A stretch of DNA of 64,000 nucleotides from assembly GCF_026626635.1 (NCBI RefSeq), contig NZ_JAPNKA010000001.1, positions 7,750,001-7,814,000 on the forward strand, in the 5' to 3' direction. Below the pieces are notes generated by a model, which was not told where the DNA came from, did not search any database, and worked only from the letters and a program-made list of their open reading frames with translations. Shown piece by piece: positions 24,460 to 32,499 of the stretch. The stretch comes from Archangium lansingense (GTDB taxonomy: Bacteria > Myxococcota > Myxococcia > Myxococcales > Myxococcaceae). Position numbers and translations under genes: made by a program. Position 1 is the first letter of the stretch. Each line of letters opens with the position of its first letter.

Positions 24460-25545
24460 ATGAAGCTGGCCATCACCGGGCTGGGAATGGTGACATCCCT
24501 GGGCTTCGACGTGGTCACTTCCTGCGCGGCACAACGGGCGGGCCTCATGTCACCCCGACCCCTGGTCCATTTCGACGCCTCCGAGGCCGGCCAGGAGCCT
24601 GCGCCTCTCACCGGACACCCCGTCCCCTGGCTTGCTGAAGGCTTCGAGCACATTGGCTGCTGGTTGCAGCTCGCAGTGGCCAGCCTAGAGGACCTGAAGC
24701 ACTACGCCCGGCTCCCACGGGAGGACGGGTTCTGGCAGAGGACGGGGCTCGTGGCCGCCGTACCCCTGATGGACCCGGACCGCTTCCTCATCCCCCGAGA
24801 CGCCGTCCACAAGGTGCTCCGCCAGCACTACCTGCAACCGCTCATCCAGCTCGCGCAGCTCCCCATCCTTCCCCATGTGCTGGAGGTGATGGAGCTGGGA
24901 CACTGCGGGGCCCTGAAGGCGGCGCGCCTCGCGGGGGAGTGGATTCAACAGCGCCGCGTGGACCGGGTCATCGTCGTGGGTACTGACAGCTACCTCGATC
25001 CACGGAGCATCTCATGGCTGGCAGAGGCGGAGGCCCTGAAGTCGCCGCAGAATCCGGTGGGCATCAGTCCGGGAGAGGCCGGAGCGTGCTTCCTCCTGGA
25101 GCGGGTGGAGATCGCGCGAAGCCGGAGCGCCCGACTCGAGGCGTTCTTGAAATCCGTGGTCGTGGATACCTCCTACGCGGAGGATTGGCTGGACGCCCCG
25201 CGCATTGCCCGCCCCCTGGTCCAGGTGGTGCGCACGGCTGTCGCGGAGGGGGAGCAGCGTCCCCTGCGAGGAGACGTGCTGCTGGACCTCAACGGTGAGG
25301 AGTGGCGAGCTCGGGCGTGGGGGTACGCCCAATTGCAGCTCGGCGCCGAGCTGGACCTGCCGCGGTGCCGGACCGTGCTGCCCTGTGCGTCCTTCGGGGA
25401 GACGGGGACCGCCAGCGGCGCCATGGCCATATGCTTGGCGGTCCGGGCCTTCGTCCGAGGTTACGCGAGCGGCTCTCAGGGTCTCGTCTGCTCATTGAAC
25501 GATGACGGGCACGTCGCTGCGGCTGCATTTGAGAGGGCCGGCTAA
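24460..25545 (+). CDS. Ketosynthase-like (thiolase-fold) protein of the toxin operon
   Basis: A 361-residue thiolase-superfamily protein. I prefer the ATG at 24460 over 24454 because AAGGAG (24448-24453) needs the extra spacing. It opens like beta-ketoacyl-ACP synthases (LAITGLGMVTSLGFDVVTSC). It has VIVVGTDSYLDPRSISWLAE (~170-190) and VGISPGEAGACFLLE, and ends VCSLNDDGHVAAAAF. The usual nucleophile context (ACSS) is replaced by ELGHCGALKA, and the His-rich active-site loops are not evident, so ordinary condensing activity is doubtful. Divergent ketosynthase-like proteins of this type occur beside T6SS VgrG/DUF2169/PAAR loci; here it closes the AHH-Imm11-Imm49 operon (24 bp gap). Confidence 0.7.
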   Translation: MKLAITGLGMVTSLGFDVVTSCAAQRAGLMSPRPLVHFDASEAGQEPAPLTGHPVPWLAEGFEHIGCWLQLAVASLEDLKHYARLPREDGFWQRTGLVAAVPLMDPDRFLIPRDAVHKVLRQHYLQPLIQLAQLPILPHVLEVMELGHCGALKAARLAGEWIQQRRVDRVIVVGTDSYLDPRSISWLAEAEALKSPQNPVGISPGEAGACFLLERVEIARSRSARLEAFLKSVVVDTSYAEDWLDAPRIARPLVQVVRTAVAEGEQRPLRGDVLLDLNGEEWRARAWGYAQLQLGAELDLPRCRTVLPCASFGETGTASGAMAICLAVRAFVRGYASGSQGLVCSLNDDGHVAAAAFERAG

Positions 25546-25758
25546 TACGACTTGGTCTGCCCCCACACCGGGCGCAGGCGAACACGTCGGCCTCGAGAAA
25601 GGAGGCATCTGGCCCGTGCGCACCTTGTGCATACGCCCGCGTCGGGGGCGCTCGATGATTTTCGCTCGCTCGTACTCGGCGATGACACCCTGCATCTGCA
25701 CCAGCAGCAGAAGACCGCTGAGGATGAAGAAAACGCCAGCCGCGATGAGCGGGTGCAT
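25492..25758 (-). CDS. Small membrane protein, C-terminus altered by IS debris
   Basis: An 88-residue ORF from ATG at 25758. One N-terminal membrane helix (IAAGVFFILSGLLLLVQMQG) is followed by a basic stretch (EYERAKIIERPRRGRMHKVR). From about residue 52 the sequence is encoded by an IS91-like scrap and then by the antisense of the ketosynthase-like gene's 3' end, so the native C-terminus has probably been lost. Family unknown. Confidence 0.4.
   Translation of the reverse strand: MHPLIAAGVFFILSGLLLLVQMQGVIAEYERAKIIERPRRGRMHKVRTGQMPPFSRPTCSPAPGVGADQVVLAGPLKCSRSDVPVIVQ
25555..25600 (-). mobile_element. Short IS91-like transposase scrap
   Basis: On the minus strand this reads EADVFACARCGGRPS, matching the …DVFACxRCGGR block of the fragment at 8366-8564. 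Only ~45 bp are recognisable. It lies between the ketosynthase-like gene and the small membrane gene and may record how the operon was inserted. Confidence 0.45.
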
Positions 25759-26103
25759 GTCATCAGCTCTTTTCCAGGTCCAAGCCTGCCTCGTGGTGCA
25801 CTCTGCGTGATGATGTGAGGGGATTCGGGGGGCCGCATGTTGCGGGCCTGACAGCTTACCGGGGGGAGTTGGAGGCAAGCGCCTGCATGCGTTACAGGGG
25901 TGATCCGGGTGCGGTGCTCCTTGTGGACCTCGAACCGGGTGCCGAGATTTTCGAAGACCATCCATGCTCCCCGAGAGCCCGAGCATCCCGCTGACCCACA
26001 GGACAGCGGGGGTTGCGTTCGATGGAACGAAGGCACGACGGCGAATCCCCTGCGCTCCAACGGCGTTGGTCATGTCGAGTCCTTCTGCGACCGGCAAGAA
26101 TCC
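25759..26103. other. Intergenic region upstream of the hybrid kinase
   Basis: No gene is supported here. It contains an inverted repeat at ~25829-25841 (GGCCGCATGTTGCGGGCC-like) and the leader of the kinase gene. Long open frames on both strands read as compositional artefacts. Confidence 0.4.
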
Positions 26104-29100
26104 ATGAACCAGCACCTCCACCAGGCCCCCACCCTCCCGTCCAAGACGCATCCGTACGAGGCGGCACACGCCTCTCCGCCCGTACTACTTGCGAATGACA
26201 CCTTCGCGGGCGGAGGAGAAATGGGCGCCTGCATGCAGGCCTTCGATTGGGCGGCCACGTCGCTCGGGCCCGTGGAGGGCTGGTCCCCATCGCTGCGCAG
26301 CGCGGTGAGCATCTGCCTCACCTCGCGCTTCCCCATCGTCCTCTACTGCGGGCCGGAGCTGCTCGTCTTCTACAACGACGCCTGCATTCCCATCTTCGGG
26401 CGCAAACACCCCATGGCTCTGGGCCAGCCGAGCCGCGAGGTGTGGTCGGAGATCTGGCACATCATCGGGCCCATGCAGCTCGGGGTGCTCGCCACGGGCA
26501 AGGCCACGTGGTCGGACGATCTGCTGCTCGTCATCGATCGGGCCGGCTACCCGGAGGAGACGTACTTCACCTTCTCCTACAGCCCCATCGGCCTCGAAAC
26601 GGGCCGGGTGGAGGGCATCTTCGTCGCGGTGAACTTCAGCACCGAGCGCGTCATTGGTGAGCGGAGGTTGCGCACCCTGCGTGAGCTCGCCGAGCACGTT
26701 GGCGAGGCCCGCTCGCCCGAGGAGGCCTGCCGGCAGGCCGCGCGCACCTTCTCGGCCAACCCAGCGGACGTGCCCTTCGCGCTGATGTATCAGCTGGACG
26801 AGCAGCGCACCCAGGCCACCCTGGTCGGTGCCTCGGGGCTGGAAGAAGGCGGGGCGGCGAGCCCCCGGAAGGTGAGCCTCGAAGAGGCGGATGCCCACGG
26901 CTGGCCGCTGGCACGCGTGGCGGCCACGGGGCGCATGGAAGTGGTCCCCCATGTGCGCGAGCTCTTCGGAGACCTGCCGGGAGGCCTCTGGAATGAGTCA
27001 CCGCACACAGCGGTGCTGCTGCCCATCTCGCAGCCCGGACAGAAAGCCCCTTACGGCGTGCTGGTGACGGGCGTGTCCCCGCGCCTCGGGCTGGACGAGT
27101 GCTATTGGACCTTCTTCAAGCTGGCCACCGGGCACGTGGCCTCGGCCGTCGTCAACGCGCAGGCCTACGAAGCCGAGCGCCGCCGCGCCGAGCAGCTCGC
27201 CGAGCTGGATCAGGCCAAGACGACCTTCTTCTCCAACATCTCCCATGAGTTCCGCACACCCCTCACGCTGATGCTCTCCCCCATGGAGGACGCGCTGGCC
27301 TCTCCCCAGAAGTGCCTGGCCGGAGAGGAGCTCTCCACGGTGCACCGCAACGGTGTGCGCCTGCTCAAGCTCGTCAACACGTTGCTGGACTTCAGCCGCA
27401 TCGAGGCGGGGCGCATGCAGGCGTCCTATGTCCCCACGAACCTGGCCACCCTCACCGCCGACCTCGCCAGCACCTTCCGCTCGGCGATGGAGCGCGCCGG
27501 GCTGCGGCTGATGGTGGACTGCCCTTCCCTGCCCGCGCCCATCTGGGTGGACCCGGAGCTGTGGGAGAAGATCGTCCTCAACCTCGTCTCCAACGCCTTC
27601 AAGTTCACCTTCGAGGGCGAGGTGGAGGTGGCCCTGCGGTGGCGGGGCCAGCACGTGGAGTTGACCGTGCGCGACACGGGTACGGGCATCACCCCCGAGG
27701 AGCTGCCGCGCATCTTCGAGCGCTTCCACCGCGTGCAGGGCGCTCGAGGACGATGCTTCGAGGGAACGGGCATCGGGCTGGCCCTGGTGCAGGAGCTGGT
27801 AAAGCTGCATGGCGGCACCGTGAAGGTCCAGAGCGAGCTGGACCAGGGCACCACCTTCACCGTGTGCATTCCCACGGGCAACGCGCACCTGCCGCCCGAG
27901 CGGCTCGGGGCGGCGAGGACATTGGCCTCTACCGCGATGGGGGCGAGCCCCTTCCTCCAGGAGGCCGCCGGGTGGACGGAAGCGACGCCCTCCCTCGCGG
28001 CCGCGCGCACGCCCCCCGTCACAGCCGTCCCGAGCACCTCGGAGCCCCTGCCGCGCTCCGTCCCGCGCGAGGCCCGCATCCTGCTCGCCGACGACAACGC
28101 GGACATGCGCGCCTACGTGGAGCGGCTGCTGCGGACGCAGGGTTGGGACGTGGAAGCGGTGAGAGACGGAGCCACCGCGCTCGAGGCGGCCCGCGCACGC
28201 CCGCCGGACCTCGTCCTCAGCGACGTGATGATGCCTCGGCTGGACGGATTCGGCCTGTTGCGTGCCCTGCGCGAGGACGCGCGCACCCACACCGTGCCCA
28301 TCATCCTGCTGTCCGCCCGCGCGGGCGAGGAAGCCACGGTGGAGGGACTGGGTGCCGGCGCGGACGACTACCTCACCAAGCCCTTCAGCGCACGCGAGCT
28401 GGTGGCCCGCGTGGGCGCCGCGCTCGCCATCGCCCAGGTGCGCCAGGAGGCACTCCGCCGCGAGCAGCAATACGTGGCCGAGATGGAGGCCAAGCAGCGG
28501 CTGCTGGACGCGGTACTCCAGCAGATGCCCGCTGGCGTCATCCTCGCCGAGCCGTCGGGCCGGCTGACGTTCCACAACCATCAGATGGAGAAGCTGATGC
28601 GCCGCCCTCCATTCACCGCCAGTTCCCTGGAGGAGTGCATCCACTTTCGCGGCTTCCACCCGGACGGCCGCCCCGTCCAGCCCCACGAGTGGCCCCTGGC
28701 GCGCTCGCTGCTCCTCGGTGAGGAGTTGGTGGACCAGGAGCTGCTCCTGGTGCGCGACGACGGAACGCGAGCGATGGTGCGGGTGAGATCCAGTCCGATC
28801 CGGGATCAGGAGGACCGCATCATCGCTGGCGTCGCCATCACCCAGGATGTGACGCAGCAGAAGGAACAGGAGGCGGAGCTGCGCCGCCGCGTGGAGTTCG
28901 AGCAACAGCTCCTCGGCATCGTCAGCCACGATTTGCGCAACCCCATCAACGCCATCACCCTGGCCGCCCACGCGCTGCTGCGGTGCGAGGAGCTCGACGC
29001 GCGAGCCACGAAGTCCGCCAGCCGCATCCTCTCCTCGGCCGATCGCGCCACTCGGATGATCCGCGATCTGCTCGACTTCACCCAGGCCCGCCTGGGTGGA

Positions 29101-29586
29101 GGCATCGCGCTGGAGCGCCGGCCCACGGACCTGCGGCTGCTCGTGCAGCAGGTGCTCGACGAGGTGGAAATGGCCTGGCCAGAGCGCCACATCGAAGTGC
29201 TCCAGCATGGCAGCACCTGGGGAGAGTGGGACGTGGACCGGTTGGCCCAAGTGGTGTCCAACCTGGTGACCAACGCCCTCAAGTACAGCCCCACGGATAC
29301 ACCCGTGCACGTGGACCTGCGCACCGAAGGCGAGGCCGCGGTGCTGTCGGTGCACAACGCGGGCTCGCCCATCCCGCCCGACCTCATCCCCCGCCTCTTC
29401 GAGCCACTCCAGCGTGGAACCCGGGAGATGGACCGGGCGAGCCGAAGCATCGGCCTCGGCCTCTACATCGTGAAGCACCTGGTGGAGGCGCACGGGGGCA
29501 CCGTGTCCGCACGATCGAGCCAGGACGAGGGCACGACTCTCACGGTGCGGCTGCCCCGCACGCCCGGCACTCCGACCCGGCACTGA
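26104..29586 (+). CDS. Hybrid sensor protein with two histidine-kinase modules and a receiver
   Basis: A 1160-residue cytoplasmic protein. Order: PAS-like (~40-175; FPIVLYCGPELLVFYNDACI), GAF (~190-355), HisKA with His381 (ISHEFRTPLTL), HATPase (~465-600; LNLVSNAFKF, DTGTGI, GIGLALVQEL), receiver (~655-780; LLADDNADMRAY, phospho-acceptor Asp707 in LSDVMMP, Lys in YLTKPFS), PAS (~800-920), second HisKA with His942 (SHDLRNPINAI), second HATPase (~1000-1155; LVTNALKYS, GLGLYIVKHL). No transmembrane segment. Two kinase cores flanking a receiver imply an internal phosphorelay. No response-regulator gene adjoins. The ATG at 26104 avoids a non-conserved 68-residue extension. Confidence 0.93.
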   Translation: MNQHLHQAPTLPSKTHPYEAAHASPPVLLANDTFAGGGEMGACMQAFDWAATSLGPVEGWSPSLRSAVSICLTSRFPIVLYCGPELLVFYNDACIPIFGRKHPMALGQPSREVWSEIWHIIGPMQLGVLATGKATWSDDLLLVIDRAGYPEETYFTFSYSPIGLETGRVEGIFVAVNFSTERVIGERRLRTLRELAEHVGEARSPEEACRQAARTFSANPADVPFALMYQLDEQRTQATLVGASGLEEGGAASPRKVSLEEADAHGWPLARVAATGRMEVVPHVRELFGDLPGGLWNESPHTAVLLPISQPGQKAPYGVLVTGVSPRLGLDECYWTFFKLATGHVASAVVNAQAYEAERRRAEQLAELDQAKTTFFSNISHEFRTPLTLMLSPMEDALASPQKCLAGEELSTVHRNGVRLLKLVNTLLDFSRIEAGRMQASYVPTNLATLTADLASTFRSAMERAGLRLMVDCPSLPAPIWVDPELWEKIVLNLVSNAFKFTFEGEVEVALRWRGQHVELTVRDTGTGITPEELPRIFERFHRVQGARGRCFEGTGIGLALVQELVKLHGGTVKVQSELDQGTTFTVCIPTGNAHLPPERLGAARTLASTAMGASPFLQEAAGWTEATPSLAAARTPPVTAVPSTSEPLPRSVPREARILLADDNADMRAYVERLLRTQGWDVEAVRDGATALEAARARPPDLVLSDVMMPRLDGFGLLRALREDARTHTVPIILLSARAGEEATVEGLGAGADDYLTKPFSARELVARVGAALAIAQVRQEALRREQQYVAEMEAKQRLLDAVLQQMPAGVILAEPSGRLTFHNHQMEKLMRRPPFTASSLEECIHFRGFHPDGRPVQPHEWPLARSLLLGEELVDQELLLVRDDGTRAMVRVRSSPIRDQEDRIIAGVAITQDVTQQKEQEAELRRRVEFEQQLLGIVSHDLRNPINAITLAAHALLRCEELDARATKSASRILSSADRATRMIRDLLDFTQARLGGGIALERRPTDLRLLVQQVLDEVEMAWPERHIEVLQHGSTWGEWDVDRLAQVVSNLVTNALKYSPTDTPVHVDLRTEGEAAVLSVHNAGSPIPPDLIPRLFEPLQRGTREMDRASRSIGLGLYIVKHLVEAHGGTVSARSSQDEGTTLTVRLPRTPGTPTRH

Positions 29587-29654
29587 TGCCCGCGACTCAC
29601 TTCGGCCGGGCCGCCCCCCTCGCCCCCCTCTCCCATACGGAATATAAAGGGCTC

Positions 29655-30389
29655 ATGAGTTCAGCGCGTCCGGTCACCGTGTCCCTGGTGGTACTGCTCT
29701 CGTTCATGCAGGCCTGCGGAGCGGACGGCCCGGCGCCGGCAGACGGCTACTTCGCGACACTGCCACCCGGCTCGGAGCTGCCCTCCGGGGCCGAGTGCGC
29801 CGGACGGGTGCGGCGCTCCTCCTGGGAGCCCCGCCCCGAGAACGCCCAGGCCAACCAGACACGCGGCGCACCCGGCGTGCGCATCGACGGGGCCAGCGAC
29901 GAGTTCAACGCGCGCTTCTCCGGGAGGATCGACGGCGACTTCACCGGCACCACGGATGAGATCCTCCAGTGGAGCGCGTGCAAGTGGGGCCTGGACGAGG
30001 ACATCGTGCGTGCGGTGGCGGTGGTGGAGAGCGGGTGGAGGCAGTCCACCGTGGGTGAAGACTGGTCCACCTTCGGTCTCATGCAGGTGAGGAGCTCGGT
30101 GCACGCAGGCACCTACCCCTACACGAAGGACAGCACCGCCTATGGCGTCGAATACGCGCTGGCCTGGCGGCGCGCCTGCTACGAGGGCGACTTCACCTGG
30201 ATGAACAGCCCCTACAAGCAGGGCGGCTACGCCAAGGGTGACGAGTGGGGCTGCGTCGGTGCCTGGTTCTCGGGCGACTGGTACGACGGGGACGAGAACG
30301 TGACCTACAGCGGCGCGAAGCCGTACATCAAAGAAGTCAAACAGAGACTCGCCGAGCGCACCTGGACGCGGTCCGACTTCAGGGACTGA
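29655..30389 (+). CDS. Lytic transglycosylase-like lipoprotein (SLT domain)
   Basis: A 244-residue protein with a lipobox near residue 20 (LLSFMQAC). The SLT/lysozyme-like core is at ~100-215: WSACKWGLDEDIVRAVAVVE with the probable catalytic Glu in AVVESGW, then STFGLMQVRSS (the G-L-M-Q motif), YGVEYALAWRRACYEG and WGCVGAWFSGDWY. Family members cleave peptidoglycan with 1,6-anhydro product formation in the periplasm. Start ATG 29655 lies 68 bp after the hybrid kinase, same strand, but no functional coupling is evident. Confidence 0.82.
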   Translation: MSSARPVTVSLVVLLSFMQACGADGPAPADGYFATLPPGSELPSGAECAGRVRRSSWEPRPENAQANQTRGAPGVRIDGASDEFNARFSGRIDGDFTGTTDEILQWSACKWGLDEDIVRAVAVVESGWRQSTVGEDWSTFGLMQVRSSVHAGTYPYTKDSTAYGVEYALAWRRACYEGDFTWMNSPYKQGGYAKGDEWGCVGAWFSGDWYDGDENVTYSGAKPYIKEVKQRLAERTWTRSDFRD

Positions 30390-30413
30390 AGGGATGATAA
30401 GTCTTCTGCCCTT

Positions 30414-30430
30414 CCGCCCGTTTCGGGCGG
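30414..30430. terminator. Hairpin downstream of the transglycosylase gene
   Basis: CCGCCCG-TTT-CGGGCGG is a perfect 7-bp stem with a 3-base loop, 25 bp after the stop and 17 bp before the next start. There is no U tract, so it may be an attenuator or a 5' structure of the next transcript rather than a classic intrinsic terminator. Confidence 0.45.
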
Positions 30431-30446
30431 AGAGACAGGAGACATC

Positions 30447-31124
30447 ATGCGTTGGATGCACTGGCTGCCCGGAGCCGTCCTCTTCACCGCGCCCCTGGCG
30501 CTCGCACAGACACCGGCGGCAGCCAGCCCGCGGAGCTTCACCGCCAACCTCGTGACCATCTTCAAGGGCGGCAAGGAATCGTCCACCCGGCAGCGGATCG
30601 CCGTGCGCGGAGACATGATGCACTTCCGCTCGGGCGACGAGCCCATGGGCATCCTCCTCGACTTCGGCCAGGAGAAGGTGTGGATGCTCATCCCGCAAGA
30701 GAAGATGGCCATCGAGAGCAAGCTCACCCGGAGTCTGAATTTCCCGCTGTCCCTCGTGCTGACCGATGCGAGCGGGAACCCTTGCGGCAAGGAGCCGACC
30801 CTCACGTGTACTCGCGAGGGCGAGGAGCCCATCTCGGGGCGTCCGACGGTCAAGTGGCGCATCGTCCATACCAGCAAGGACAAGAAGACGCGCACCGAGA
30901 CGGCCTGGGTGGACCCGAAGCTCGGCACCGTGGTGCGGCACGCCACCGAGGATGGCGGCGCCATGGAGTTGCGTGACCTCCAGGAAGGCCCGGTGGAGGA
31001 AGCACTCGTCCAGTTCCCCGCGGGTTTCGTCACGGTGGACGAGAAGAACCTGCGCCACGAAGATGAGCCGAAACCCGCTCCGAAGCCGAAGAAGAAAGAC
31101 ACGGCTCCGGGCAAGAAGCCCTGA
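30447..31124 (+). CDS. Periplasmic LolA/DUF4412-like protein
   Basis: A 225-residue exported protein with signal peptide MRWMHWLPGAVLFTAPLALA (cleavage near AQT). The mature part has a half-barrel-like pattern (SFTANLVTIFKGGKESSTRQ, MMHFRSGDEPMGILLDF, KVWMLIPQEKMAIE, TAWVDPKLGTVVRHAT, ELRDLQEG). It resembles DUF4412 or outer-membrane lipoprotein-sorting-like proteins that bind hydrophobic ligands. The C-terminus is a Lys/Pro-rich tail. Function unknown. GAGACAGGAGA precedes the start. Confidence 0.7.
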   Translation: MRWMHWLPGAVLFTAPLALAQTPAAASPRSFTANLVTIFKGGKESSTRQRIAVRGDMMHFRSGDEPMGILLDFGQEKVWMLIPQEKMAIESKLTRSLNFPLSLVLTDASGNPCGKEPTLTCTREGEEPISGRPTVKWRIVHTSKDKKTRTETAWVDPKLGTVVRHATEDGGAMELRDLQEGPVEEALVQFPAGFVTVDEKNLRHEDEPKPAPKPKKKDTAPGKKP

Positions 31125-31178
31125 GCGGCCAGGTCCTCTTCTGGGAATGACAGCTCGTGCCCGGCCTCTGGTAGCCCC

Positions 31179-32498
31179 TCACTCGAAGAGGGACACTTCC
31201 TTCAGGGCCTTGAGCTCGACGGGGCGGCTGCTCTCGATGGGCACGCCCCGCAGCCTCACGTGGCGCACCGCCACCTCCGTGTGCAACGCCCCCTCCAGGT
31301 AGAGGTTCGTCGACAGGTCTACCTCGAGCGCGGGATCCAACGGATTGTCCGCGGCCCACAGCACCTCCAGGTGATCCCGATAGCCTCCCCGATCCGTCCC
31401 CCCCAGCGAGGGGCGGATCACCTGCCCGAGCGACACCCACCGCTCACCGTCCTCGCTGCCCTCGACGAACAGCGTCTTCAGCGGGTTGTTCACGTAGTCG
31501 GCGGCCAGGCCCCGGACGACGATGCGGGACGGGCGGGCCGGGGCCGCCAGTGTGAGGCGCAGCTCCTGCGGCCACCGCTCACTCTGGCTGGACACGGGCG
31601 AGAACTTCACGGAGGCGAGCTGCCCATCGGTCCACGGACAGGCCGTGACACCCGCGGGCAGAGGCTCGCACGAGGCGCCCCGGCTGATGGGATGCAGCCC
31701 AACGCCCGGCATCGGCAGACGCTCGCTGCGCCACTCCAGCCGGTACCCCACCGAGCTGACCCGTCCCCCGAGCGGCTCGAACTGCCACTCCCCCGACGAC
31801 TGCGCGCGCACCATCACCTCGAGCTCATCGAAGTCCTCGCGCAGCCAGGGGGCCGCCATCCACGGGGAACCCGCCGCTTCCTCCTGCCAGAGCACCGCGC
31901 CGCCGCGCTGGAGGAGCTGCACCACGGGCCGGGGCGTCGTGGCCTCGTCGTACCAGACCTCCCCCGGCTCCAGCGCCGTGGAGACGCGCCACGTCCCGGT
32001 GGGCGGGAGCTCCGGCCGGAGGGGCACGGGCGCGAAGGACACGGCAACGTGGCCCTCGGTACCGTCCCCCACCGACAAGTCCGCAGCCCAGGGCCGCAGA
32101 GAGGGAAGCTCCACATCTCCACCACCGAGCTCGAACGAGAGGATGGCGGCGCGCCCCTCCTCCTGCGAGACGATGCGGAAGCGGTAGCTGCGCCAGTCGT
32201 AATACCCCCCGGTCATCACGCGCTCGGAGGTGGCGCCCGCGAGCAACTCCAGGGTGAAAGCCCCCTCCGCTCTCGTGGTGGCAGAGGCATGCGGGGAGAA
32301 CTCCGGCGGGTTCAGGGTAGGGACTCCCCCCCGCCATGAGGAGAGCGCCCGCTCGAAGGAGAGCGTGGCACCGGAGACGGGTGTGCCATCCGTGCGCAGC
32401 ACCTGTCCGTACGCGAAGATCGGATCCTCCGGGTACAGCTCGCACCCAGCGGACAGCAGCGCAGCAAGGGGGAGAAGGTGACGGAAGAAGGGTCGCAT
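31179..32498 (-). CDS. Lipoprotein with carboxypeptidase-regulatory-like and discoidin-like domains
   Basis: A 439-residue lipoprotein (MRPFFRHLLPLAALLSAGC, Cys19). Residues ~30-95 form a CarboxypepD_reg-like fold (AYGQVLRTDGTPVSGATLSF … TTRAEGAFTLELLAG). The C-terminal ~150 residues look like an F5/8-type discoidin domain (ELRLTLAAPARPSRIVVRGL, FVEGSEDGERWVSLGQV, VAVRHVRLRGVPI). The ATG lies one base beyond the stop of the TonB-receptor gene, so translation is coupled. The protein is probably the receptor's outer-membrane surface partner, in the manner of substrate-binding lipoproteins of SusCD-like pairs (analogy, not homology). Confidence 0.75.
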   Translation of the reverse strand: MRPFFRHLLPLAALLSAGCELYPEDPIFAYGQVLRTDGTPVSGATLSFERALSSWRGGVPTLNPPEFSPHASATTRAEGAFTLELLAGATSERVMTGGYYDWRSYRFRIVSQEEGRAAILSFELGGGDVELPSLRPWAADLSVGDGTEGHVAVSFAPVPLRPELPPTGTWRVSTALEPGEVWYDEATTPRPVVQLLQRGGAVLWQEEAAGSPWMAAPWLREDFDELEVMVRAQSSGEWQFEPLGGRVSSVGYRLEWRSERLPMPGVGLHPISRGASCEPLPAGVTACPWTDGQLASVKFSPVSSQSERWPQELRLTLAAPARPSRIVVRGLAADYVNNPLKTLFVEGSEDGERWVSLGQVIRPSLGGTDRGGYRDHLEVLWAADNPLDPALEVDLSTNLYLEGALHTEVAVRHVRLRGVPIESSRPVELKALKEVSLFE

Positions 32499-32499
32499 G

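Noticed and set aside
26998..29583. Minus-strand 861-codon open frame
   Set aside because: Antisense to the hybrid kinase, whose catalytic motifs are unambiguous.
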